A stretch of DNA of 5,346 bases from Spirochaeta sp. GTDB lineage: Bacteria > Spirochaetota > Spirochaetia > UBA9216. Location of the stretch: assembly GCA_003454605.1 (NCBI GenBank), contig DMKD01000178.1, positions 1 through 5,346 on the forward strand, in the 5' to 3' direction. Each line of letters begins with the position of its first letter. Position 1 is the first letter of the stretch. Below the pieces are notes generated by a model. The model saw only the letters and a program-made list of their open reading frames with translations. It ran no database searches and was not told the DNA's origin. Below are positions 1-5,346 of this stretch, piece after piece. Made by a program: the position numbers and the translations under genes.

Positions 1-244
1 TCTCCTAATGATTGCATTGATCTTCAGAGTTATGGAAGCTTTTAAGGTTTTTGATGTTCCGATGGGAATTTCCGGCACAGGCTCATCAGCTCCACCGCTT
101 ATTGCCATGAAACTTTATAAGGACACCTTTCTCACATGGAAAACAGGCTATGGTTCAGCGCTCGGCTACATTGTTCTATTAATCGTTATAGCAATTACAT
201 CGATCTTTGTTAAATATCTTAACAAAGCAAAGCAGGAGGGCTGA
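1..244 (+). CDS. Sugar ABC transporter permease, MalF/UgpA type (3' part only)
   Basis: This is the C-terminal end of an inner-membrane permease of a CUT1-type sugar importer; the start lies upstream of the window. The reading frame runs from base 2 with no start needed, giving 80 residues that begin LLMIALIFRVMEAFKVFDVP. The stretch AFKVFDVPMGISGTGSS matches the usual segment after the EAA loop in MalF/UgpA proteins (AFKVFD followed by a Gly-rich turn, canonically TGGGP). A last membrane helix covers about fragment residues 51-72 (GYGSALGYIVLLIVIAITSI), followed by a short basic cytoplasmic tail KYLNKAKQEG. The EAA loop that contacts the ATPase is outside the window. The stop is one base before the next permease start, so the two permeases are probably translationally coupled and form the channel as a heterodimer. 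The family is clear; the substrate is not readable from this piece. Confidence 0.9.
   Translation, partial: LLMIALIFRVMEAFKVFDVPMGISGTGSSAPPLIAMKLYKDTFLTWKTGYGSALGYIVLLIVIAITSIFVKYLNKAKQEG
234..239 (+). promoter_or_regulatory. Ribosome binding site AGGAGG that fixes the second permease start
   Basis: AGGAGG lies six bases before the ATG at 246, inside the end of the upstream permease gene. It supports 246 as the true start. The in-frame ATG at 207, which would add 13 residues overlapping the upstream gene, has no comparable site before it and adds a sequence unlike a permease N-terminus. Confidence 0.85.
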
Positions 245-245
245 T

Positions 246-1190
246 ATGGCTGAAATCAGGCAACAAAAAGGTGTTAAACATTATCTGGTCATCATATTAT
301 TGTTAGTAATCACTGTAATAATGATGATTCCGCTTTTTTATATAGTAAACACATCATTCAGACCGTGGGCTGAGATTAAGGCATATCCTCCTAAATTGAT
401 TTATGAACCTAGTATTGGCAGTTATATACGCGTTTTTACTGCAAGGTCGGTTTATTCACCGGGAACTGCTCCCAGCGAAAAAGAGTTAGCCGAAATGAAA
501 TGGTATGAAAAAATTGTTTATGAGGATACAAATGAGGAAATAACACGGCGTGGTGATTTCCCAAAAAGATACTTGAATAGCCTTATAATTTCTATTCTAA
601 CTACCTTGATTACAATCATACTTGGAACTTTGGCAGCCTATGGTTTTTCAAGGTTCAAGGTTAAGGGTGAAGGGAATCTGTTGTTTTTTATCCTGAGCAC
701 CCGTATGCTGCCGCCTGTTATTGTTGTAATTCCAGTTTTTCTTATGTACAGAACATTCGGGCTTAACGACTCGCATCTTGGTCTGGTCTTGTTATATACG
801 GCTTTCAATGTCTCTTTTGCAGTATGGGTCCTCAAGGGTTTTATCGACGAAATACCGCGTGAATATGAAGAAGCTGCCATGGTTGACGGTTATACAAGAT
901 GGGAAACCTTTCGCAAGGTTGTTCTTCCTCAGTCTGTTACCGGAATTGCCGCAACTGCTGTCTTTGTTTTTATCTTTTCCTGGAATGAGTATGCATTTGC
1001 TTTTCTGCTAACGAGAAATACAGCGCAGACCGTTCCCGCATGGCTTCCGTATCAGATGGGTGTTCTGGGATATGACTGGGGTGCCGCTGCGGCCGGTTCG
1101 GTTATGTTTCTGATACCGGCTATGGTTCTGACTATTCTGCTGCGAAAACATCTGGTTCGCGGAATATCTTTCGGTGCTATAAGGAAATAG
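246..1190 (+). CDS. Sugar ABC transporter permease, MalG type, with extended extracytoplasmic loop
   Basis: This is the second channel subunit of the importer, 314 residues. About six membrane helices are visible: residues 12-34, 112-134, 145-168, 178-198, 229-253 and 279-299. The EAA loop that docks on the ATPase is intact at about 206-228 (EYEEAAMVDG, then VVLPQ), with the conserved Glu209, Ala210, Ala211, Gly215, Leu227 and Pro228. The C-terminus ISFGAIRK is typical of MalG-like proteins. The region between helix 1 and helix 2 (about 38-110) is longer than in ordinary MalG-type permeases. It carries a charged insert at about 72-103, rich in Glu, Lys and Trp/Tyr, on the outer side where the binding protein docks. 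From memory, similar loops occur in permeases of importers that also have twin ATPases. The start was chosen by the ribosome binding site at 234-239. The substrate is unknown, probably a monosaccharide or polyol given the epimerases nearby. Confidence 0.95.
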   Translation: MAEIRQQKGVKHYLVIILLLVITVIMMIPLFYIVNTSFRPWAEIKAYPPKLIYEPSIGSYIRVFTARSVYSPGTAPSEKELAEMKWYEKIVYEDTNEEITRRGDFPKRYLNSLIISILTTLITIILGTLAAYGFSRFKVKGEGNLLFFILSTRMLPPVIVVIPVFLMYRTFGLNDSHLGLVLLYTAFNVSFAVWVLKGFIDEIPREYEEAAMVDGYTRWETFRKVVLPQSVTGIAATAVFVFIFSWNEYAFAFLLTRNTAQTVPAWLPYQMGVLGYDWGAAAAGSVMFLIPAMVLTILLRKHLVRGISFGAIRK

Positions 1191-1194
1191 GGGG
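1189..1194 (+). promoter_or_regulatory. Ribosome binding site AGGGGG overlapping the permease stop codon
   Basis: The purine run AGGGGG shares its first two bases with the TAG stop of the permease and sits only four bases before the ATG at 1199. The overlap suggests that translation of the small membrane protein depends on ribosomes finishing the permease. The spacing is shorter than at the other genes here, so initiation may be weaker. Confidence 0.6.
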
Positions 1195-1198
1195 AAAT

Positions 1199-1444
1199 AT
1201 GACTTTACAATTTTATATAGCAATTGCAGTTTATGTTGTTTCTATCGTCCTTCTAAAGTTTATCTTAAAGGTTAAGGTGCGGCATCTTCAGAATATGGCT
1301 ATGTGGTCCATGGTTGCAGGAATAGTGTTTCTTTGCCAACCAATATCAGCCTTCGTTTTTCATTATGGAATAGCTGTACTTGGTTACGGTTTGTTATGGT
1401 GGAATATTGCAAATAATTTAAAGCCCGACGAAGTACTTGATTAA
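1199..1444 (+). CDS. Small hydrophobic membrane protein of unknown function in importer operon
   Basis: I do not recognise this 81-residue protein. It is very hydrophobic. A first helix spans about residues 4-23 (FYIAIAVYVVSIVLLKFIL). A short basic loop KVKVRH (24-29) follows, then a second long hydrophobic stretch at about 33-70. That stretch could be one long helix or two helices with a tight turn near His55-Tyr56. It ends in an acidic tail KPDEVLD. The basic loop suggests that the segment after helix 1 faces the cytoplasm. There is no signal-peptide cleavage site or lipobox. The gene sits eight bases after the second permease and 14 bases before the epimerase, on the same strand, so it is almost certainly made with the transporter. 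Small membrane proteins are known in some importer operons, for example GlpU (DUF2160) of the glycerol importer, but I see no clear sequence match to it. It may be an accessory subunit. That it is a real gene is well supported by its composition, ribosome site and placement; its role is inference. Confidence 0.8.
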   Translation: MTLQFYIAIAVYVVSIVLLKFILKVKVRHLQNMAMWSMVAGIVFLCQPISAFVFHYGIAVLGYGLLWWNIANNLKPDEVLD

Positions 1445-1458
1445 GAGGAGTTAAAAGC

Positions 1459-2310
1459 ATGAAATATGGAATGAATACGCTTCTGTTCGAAGCAAGGTTT
1501 ACAAATAATGCTGTAGGGAATTTCCCCAGGTTTAAAGAGATAGGATTTGATGGTGTGGAGATAGCTCTTCAGGAAAAAGGTGATATTGATACATCCTTAG
1601 TAAAAGATAAACTATCCGAGAACGGTCTTGTCTGCGGCAGCCTCTGTGCCCTCGTCGGTGCGGGAACAGATCTTCGCGGTCCTGACAAGGCCGTGATTGA
1701 AAGCGGAAAGCAGTACATACGTGATCTGGTTGATACAGCTGTGGAGCTGGGTGCTAAAGTAATTGTCGGACCGCTCTATTCTGCGGTAGGCCGCGCTGAT
1801 CTGATAGCTGATGAACAGCGGAAAATCGATTGGAAGCTTGTAAAAAGCGGATTGAAAGATGTTTGCGGCTACGCTGAAGATAAGGGTATATTCCTTGCCC
1901 TTGAACCGCTGAACAGATTTGAAACAGATTTTATGAATATTGCTGAGGATGCTCTAAGAATGATCGATGAGGTCGGCAGCCCAATGCTGAAGGTTCATCT
2001 TGACACCTTTCATATGAATATAGAAGAAAAAAGTTCAGCCGATGCAATTAGAGCCGTTGGTGATAAACTTTACCTTCTGCATGCGAGTGAAAATGACCGG
2101 GGTGCGCCGGGGACAGGTCAGGTAGACTGGTCCGGGATTGGCAAGGCGGTGAAAGATATCGGCTACGATAGATGGGTTGTCATAGAGTCTTTTACACCAG
2201 AGGTAGAAATCATAGCTAAAGCAGCGTCTATATGGCGTCAGACTGAGAAAGACGGATGGGCTCTGGCTGAAAAGGGTCTTAAGTATATCAAAACTCTTTT
2301 CGGTGAATAA
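1459..2310 (+). CDS. Ketose 3-epimerase-like TIM-barrel enzyme (D-tagatose/D-psicose 3-epimerase family)
   Basis: This 283-residue protein has the usual length of the AP-endonuclease-like TIM-barrel sugar epimerases. These are cytoplasmic, metal-dependent (Mn or Co) enzymes that invert C3 of free ketoses through a cis-enediolate. The four metal ligands are all visible: Glu149 (LALEPLNRFE), Asp182 (VHLDTFHMNIEE), His208 (LLHASENDRG) and Glu243 (VVIESF). Glu149 and Glu243 would also be the acid/base pair. Substrate-holding residues Glu155, His185 and Arg214 are present too. This set matches Agrobacterium D-psicose 3-epimerase (Glu150, Asp183, His209, Glu244, with Glu156, His186 and Arg215) with a one-residue offset. 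The C-terminal SIWRQ segment is also typical. The start has a strong AGAGGAG site at 1444-1450, eight bases upstream. It lies between the permease side and the ATPase side of the transporter operon, so it probably acts on the imported sugar or its oxidised product. The exact ketose (psicose, tagatose, L-ribulose or other) cannot be decided, and an isomerase role is possible. Confidence 0.88.
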   Translation: MKYGMNTLLFEARFTNNAVGNFPRFKEIGFDGVEIALQEKGDIDTSLVKDKLSENGLVCGSLCALVGAGTDLRGPDKAVIESGKQYIRDLVDTAVELGAKVIVGPLYSAVGRADLIADEQRKIDWKLVKSGLKDVCGYAEDKGIFLALEPLNRFETDFMNIAEDALRMIDEVGSPMLKVHLDTFHMNIEEKSSADAIRAVGDKLYLLHASENDRGAPGTGQVDWSGIGKAVKDIGYDRWVVIESFTPEVEIIAKAASIWRQTEKDGWALAEKGLKYIKTLFGE

Positions 2311-2322
2311 TAAACTAATGAT

Positions 2323-2327
2323 AAAGG
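2323..2327 (+). promoter_or_regulatory. Ribosome binding site AAAGG that decides the first ATPase start
   Basis: AAAGG lies nine bases before the ATG at 2337. A TTG at 2328 is in the same frame, but it directly abuts this site, leaving no spacing, and would add only MGS. ATG 2337, giving MADIVLKNIY, matches the normal N-terminus of MalK-type ATPases and the MAEL start of the partner ATPase. Confidence 0.65.
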
Positions 2328-2336
2328 TTGGGCAGC

Positions 2337-3446
2337 ATGGCTGATATAGTTTTAAAGAATATATATAAGCGTTTTGGAGATTTTACAGCAGTTAGAAACC
2401 TTGATTTGGAGATTCGGGACAAAGAATTTCTTGTCCTGTTAGGTCCCTCCGGATGTGGTAAAACAACAACACTTAGAATGATATCCGGACTGGAACTTCC
2501 ATCCGATGGTCAGATTTTACTGGATAATGAGGATGTGACCCAGTTAAGAGCATCTAAAAGAGACATTGCATTTGTATTTCAGCTGTTCGCTCTTTATCCG
2601 CATCTGAGTGTTTACAATAATATTGCGTTTCCATTAAAAACCCAGGGGGTTGAGAAGAAACAGGTTGAGATTGAAGTTCAGAAGATTGCAAAACTACTTC
2701 AGATTGATCATATCCTCAAAAGAAAGCCGAAACAGCTTGCCGGCGGAGATTTACAGCGTGTCGCTTTAGGGCGTGGTCTCATCAGGCAGCCTAAAGCGAT
2801 GCTGCTCGATGAACCGATAGGAACCCTTGATGCCAAGTTTAGAGAGGAGATGCGGACCGAACTGAAGGGACTGCACATCGATTCCGGATCAACTACGGTA
2901 TATGTTACTCATGATCAGGTTGAGGCAATGGATATGGGCGACAGGATTGCAGTTATGAATCACTCTGTACTCCAACAGATTGGAACACCATATGATGTTT
3001 ACTCTAATCCTAAGAATCTGTTTGTTGCGAAGTTTATCGGAAGTCCCGGTATGAACTTTCTGGATATGGAATCGGTGAAGAACGACGGGAAAGCCAATCT
3101 GAAATTCACCGGAGACGGAACCGAACTTGTTCTTCCTGATATTCTTGGAGATAAGGTCAATAATAAAAAAGATATTAAGGATATTACATGGGGAATAAGA
3201 CCTGAGGATGTTTCAATTGTTCCTGAGGACGAAGAAGATTCACTTAGAGGTTCAGTTTTTGTAGTGGAGAATATGGGAAATCATAAAATTATCGACGTAA
3301 AGCTTAAGGATGATACCCTAATCCGTGTACGTGCGCTTCCCAAGTCTTTGCTTGGGATTGGAGACAATGTCAGCCTAGGATTTGACATGAAGATGGTACG
3401 CCTTTTTAATACTGAAAGCGGCGAATCAATAATGTACCAGGAGTAG
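2337..3446 (+). CDS. Sugar ABC transporter ATPase 1, MalK/UgpC type, with variant signature motif
   Basis: This is one of two cytoplasmic ATPases that power the importer, 369 residues. Walker A is GPSGCGKTT (36-44), the Q-loop Gln82 is in FQLFALYPH, and Walker B is MLLDEP with Asp158 and catalytic Glu159. The switch His192 is in VTHDQVEAM. The ABC signature reads LAGGD (134-138) instead of LSGGQ, and the D-loop reads GTLDA (162-166) instead of the usual SNLDA. A C-terminal MalK-type regulatory (TOBE) region covers about 240-369, including WGIRPEDVSI (285-294). All residues needed for ATP binding and hydrolysis are present, so it should be active, but its signature motif may make one of the two composite ATP sites unequal. 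It lies 26 bases after the epimerase and three bases before the second ATPase. The pairing with a second, different ATPase resembles GlpS/GlpT of the glycerol importer. The start was chosen as ATG 2337 over TTG 2328. Confidence 0.95.
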   Translation: MADIVLKNIYKRFGDFTAVRNLDLEIRDKEFLVLLGPSGCGKTTTLRMISGLELPSDGQILLDNEDVTQLRASKRDIAFVFQLFALYPHLSVYNNIAFPLKTQGVEKKQVEIEVQKIAKLLQIDHILKRKPKQLAGGDLQRVALGRGLIRQPKAMLLDEPIGTLDAKFREEMRTELKGLHIDSGSTTVYVTHDQVEAMDMGDRIAVMNHSVLQQIGTPYDVYSNPKNLFVAKFIGSPGMNFLDMESVKNDGKANLKFTGDGTELVLPDILGDKVNNKKDIKDITWGIRPEDVSIVPEDEEDSLRGSVFVVENMGNHKIIDVKLKDDTLIRVRALPKSLLGIGDNVSLGFDMKMVRLFNTESGESIMYQE

Positions 3447-3449
3447 GAA

Positions 3450-4538
3450 ATGGCTGAATTAAAGTTAAAAGGTGTTAAAAAGGTTTTTGATAATGTTACA
3501 GCGGTAGACAATCTTGACCTGGAGATAAAAGACGGTGAGTTTTTTGTTCTTCTGGGCCCGACAGGAGCTGGTAAGACGACGACATTGAGAATGATTGCCG
3601 GTCTTGAAAAGGCAGATTCCGGGGAGATTATATTAGATGATGATGTGATAAATGCCCTGAACCCGGCTGAACGTGATATAGCGATGGTGTTTCAGTATTA
3701 TACGCTCTATCCGCATATGTCTGTGAAAGAGAATTTGGCATTTCCACTGAAATCCAAGCGTAGAAATATTCCTGAGGAAGAAATTGAAGAGCGGGTAATG
3801 AAAGCTGCAAAGACTCTGAACATTGAAAGTAAGCTTGAACGCAAGCCGACCGAATTGTCGGGAGGAGAGATGCAGCGTGTAGGCATAGGCCGGGCAATTG
3901 TCCGTAACCCCAGAATGTTTCTTATGGATGAGCCTCTGTCAAACCTGGATGCTAAGCTGCGTGAAAGTATGCGATCAGAACTGGCACGGCTTCACATCGA
4001 TATGGGCGAGACCTTTATCTATGTTACCCATGATCAGGTCGAGGCAATGACAATGGCTGACCGGGTTGGTGTGTTGAATGAGGGCAGGCTGCTGCAGTTA
4101 GGTACACCTGACCAGATTTATAATGAACCGGCAAACATCTTTGTAGCAACATTTGTTGGCAGTCCGCAGATAAATCTTCTTGATGCAGAAGTGGATGGAG
4201 ATCATGTAAATATACCAGCGGTCGGTCATCAAATGATGATGACAGCATCACAGAAAAAAAGTATTGAGAAAAATGGAGTAAAAACTCTGCTCTACGGCGT
4301 TCGCCCTGAAGAAATAAGTATTGTTCAGAAGGAAGAAGAAAATTGCTGTATTGGAAAGGTTAAGTTCAAGCAGAGTATGGGGGCTGAGGATATTTTGAAT
4401 ATAATAGTAGGATCAATCATACTTAAGGCCATTGTCTCACCGCAGCTTGGTATTAAAGACGGTGATGAAGTGGTACTCAAGGTCGAAGTAACAAGAAGCC
4501 ATCTGTTTAATAAAGAAACCGGAGACGCAATCAGATAA
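3450..4538 (+). CDS. Sugar ABC transporter ATPase 2, MalK/UgpC type
   Basis: This is the second ATPase, 362 residues, starting three bases after the stop of the first, with AGGAG at 3439-3443 as ribosome site. Walker A is GPTGAGKTT (36-44), Gln82 is in FQYYTLYPH, the signature is LSGGE (136-140), and Walker B is MFLMDEP with Asp160 and Glu161. The D-loop is SNLDA (164-168) and the switch His194 is in VTHDQVEAM. The C-terminal TOBE region runs from about 240 and contains YGVRPEEISI (282-291). By my ungapped count, 59 of the first 100 residues equal those of ATPase 1, while the C-terminal regions are much less alike. They therefore look like an old duplication that diverged, not a recent copy. 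With two permeases in the same operon, the simplest model is a heterodimeric ATPase pair. Separate homodimers shared with other importers cannot be excluded. Confidence 0.95.
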   Translation: MAELKLKGVKKVFDNVTAVDNLDLEIKDGEFFVLLGPTGAGKTTTLRMIAGLEKADSGEIILDDDVINALNPAERDIAMVFQYYTLYPHMSVKENLAFPLKSKRRNIPEEEIEERVMKAAKTLNIESKLERKPTELSGGEMQRVGIGRAIVRNPRMFLMDEPLSNLDAKLRESMRSELARLHIDMGETFIYVTHDQVEAMTMADRVGVLNEGRLLQLGTPDQIYNEPANIFVATFVGSPQINLLDAEVDGDHVNIPAVGHQMMMTASQKKSIEKNGVKTLLYGVRPEEISIVQKEEENCCIGKVKFKQSMGAEDILNIIVGSIILKAIVSPQLGIKDGDEVVLKVEVTRSHLFNKETGDAIR

Positions 4539-4547
4539 AAAAATTAC

Positions 4548-4552
4548 AGGAG
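4548..4552 (+). promoter_or_regulatory. Ribosome binding site AGGAG for the last gene
   Basis: AGGAG (extended to AGGAGAG) stands eight bases before the ATG at 4561, in the 22-base gap after the second ATPase. It supports the start of the last gene, whose stop is outside the window. The A7 run just before it (4537-4543) is not preceded by a hairpin, so I see no terminator here. Confidence 0.75.
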
Positions 4553-4560
4553 AGTTTAAT

Positions 4561-5346
4561 ATGGGAAAGAAAAAATCATCTATTGGGGCATGGGCATTTA
4601 TTTGGGGCGGATACAGTGAAGAACCTGTAGCCCACGAAGAAGTTGTTAAGACACTATCAAAGCTTGGCTTTGACGGAATTGAAGTTGCTGCTTTTCCTCC
4701 ATACTTTGAGAGTAATACTAAGGAAAATCGTATGGCCATGAAGAAGCTGTATGATGATTACGGACTTGCAAGATCAGGAATTGCAGCGCCTTTCCCGTCT
4801 CCTGCAACCAGCAGCAGGGATGAATATCTGGATGCAGTAAAAGAGAATCTTGAAATCTGTGTTGATGTGGATATTCCGAAACTGCGTGTCGATACAGTTG
4901 ATCCGCCCACCGAAATTCCAGGGGGGATGGGTTATGATAGCTGTTTTTCCAAGGTTGCTGACGTCTGGAACGCAGCTGCAGAACTCAGCAGCAAGGCAGG
5001 AGTACAACTTATTTGGGAATTTGAACCGGGGTTTCTTTTTAATAAACCTTCAGAGGTTGTGAATATGGCCTGTAAGGTAGATCACCCGAATTTCTCCATA
5101 CTTTTTGACAGCTGCCATGCTCATATGTGTGCAGTTGAGGCCTCAAGGCAGCTTGGCGAAGCTGAAATCCTGCCGGGTGGTGTTGTCCAGTTCGCTCATA
5201 TGCTTACTGGGAAAATCGGGCACATTCACCTTATTGATTCCGACAGAACCCTCCATGGTGATGAGACTTCAACCCACGCTCCGCTTGGCACCGGCATTCT
5301 TGATTTTGATACTATCATGCCTGCTATTGCTGAAGCAGGCTATGAT
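4561..5346 (+). CDS. Sugar isomerase/epimerase, TIM-barrel (COG1082-like), 3' end cut by window
   Basis: An uninterrupted frame of 262 codons runs from ATG 4561 off the window end. It begins MGKKKSSIGAWAFIWGGYSE, followed by LGFDGIEVAAFPPYF, the typical first barrel strands of xylose-isomerase-like TIM-barrel sugar isomerases/epimerases. Likely metal ligands are Glu155 (IWEFEPG), Asp183 (ILFDSCHAHM) and His223 (GHIHLIDSD). The fourth, a Glu on the last strand, would fall just beyond the window. HAPLGTGILDFDTIMPAI (239-256) is the usual PLGxGxxDF segment before that strand. The fold and family are clear, the reaction is not: epimerases, isomerases and inositol-pathway dehydratases all share this fold. 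It differs strongly from the epimerase at 1459-2310, so it probably performs another step or acts on another form of the same sugar. Its close spacing to the ATPase gene places it in the same operon. No signal peptide is seen; it should be cytoplasmic. Confidence 0.87.
   Translation, partial: MGKKKSSIGAWAFIWGGYSEEPVAHEEVVKTLSKLGFDGIEVAAFPPYFESNTKENRMAMKKLYDDYGLARSGIAAPFPSPATSSRDEYLDAVKENLEICVDVDIPKLRVDTVDPPTEIPGGMGYDSCFSKVADVWNAAAELSSKAGVQLIWEFEPGFLFNKPSEVVNMACKVDHPNFSILFDSCHAHMCAVEASRQLGEAEILPGGVVQFAHMLTGKIGHIHLIDSDRTLHGDETSTHAPLGTGILDFDTIMPAIAEAGYD

Larger units (their letters stand above)
1..5346 (+). other. Operon segment: sugar/polyol importer with two epimerase-family enzymes
   Basis: All seven genes lie on the plus strand with gaps of 1, 8, 14, 26, 3 and 22 bases. 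Each complete gene has a purine-rich ribosome site. No hairpin followed by T-run and no promoter-like region was seen between them, so they are probably one transcript that starts upstream and continues downstream. The set lacks a substrate-binding protein, a regulator and a sugar kinase or dehydrogenase, which would be expected next to the window. Confidence 0.85.

Noticed and set aside
207..245. In-frame ATG at 207 as start of the second permease
   Set aside because: It would overlap the upstream gene by 38 bases and adds a non-permease-like leader. AGGAGG at 234-239 points to ATG 246.
638..880. Minus-strand open frame inside the second permease gene
   Set aside because: It lies wholly opposite a clear conserved gene, has no ribosome site and its translation shows no family features. 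Other open frames opposite or within the ATPase genes (3281-3511, 3628-3897, 4024-4251) fail for the same reasons.
2328..2336. TTG at 2328 as start of the first ATPase
   Set aside because: The AAAGG site directly abuts it. ATG 2337 has normal spacing and gives the family's usual N-terminus.
4254..4260. Run of seven A in the second ATPase gene as a frameshift site
   Set aside because: The reading frame continues normally through it into a recognisable TOBE region, so no frameshift is needed.
4536..4560. A-run between the second ATPase and the last gene as a possible terminator
   Set aside because: It is an A-run, not a T-run, on the coding strand and has no hairpin before it. The next gene has its ribosome site directly after it.
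4437..5062. Open frames on both strands over the last gene (4437-4739 minus, 4774-5007 minus, 4850-5062 plus)
   Set aside because: The true frame from 4561 is open to the window end and has recognisable TIM-barrel motifs; the others are incidental.

Overview
The window is one stretch of a single plus-strand operon: seven co-directional genes with gaps of 1 to 26 bases and no visible promoter or terminator inside. Both ends are cut. It opens in the last third of one inner-membrane permease gene and closes inside a sugar isomerase/epimerase gene that has no stop before the edge.

Layout: (1) C-terminal end of a MalF/UgpA-type permease (1-244); (2) complete MalG-type permease with an unusually long extracytoplasmic loop (246-1190); (3) an 81-residue membrane protein that I do not recognise (1199-1444); (4) a TIM-barrel ketose 3-epimerase-like enzyme of the D-tagatose/D-psicose 3-epimerase type with a complete predicted metal site (1459-2310); (5) and (6) two different MalK/UgpC-type ATPases in tandem (2337-3446 and 3450-4538); (7) a second, divergent TIM-barrel sugar isomerase/epimerase (4561 to window end).

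Together these describe a CUT1-type carbohydrate or polyol importer. Two permeases form the membrane channel and the two unlike ATPases probably pair as a heterodimer. The tiny membrane protein may be an accessory subunit, and the two epimerase-family enzymes would rearrange the imported sugar. The substrate-binding protein is not in the window and would be expected upstream. A kinase, dehydrogenase or aldolase to finish the pathway might lie downstream. The general plan (two permeases, small membrane protein, two unlike ATPases) recalls the glycerol importer GlpSTPQ(U)V of Rhizobium, but the presence of ketose-epimerase-type enzymes suggests a sugar or longer polyol.

Organism: a bacterium with moderately AT-rich DNA, strong AGGAG-type ribosome binding sites and compact operons. 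This would fit Spirochaetota or Clostridia, but nothing in the window settles the lineage. No RNA genes, mobile elements, CRISPR arrays or large repeats were seen. There is no gene-free stretch longer than 26 bases.
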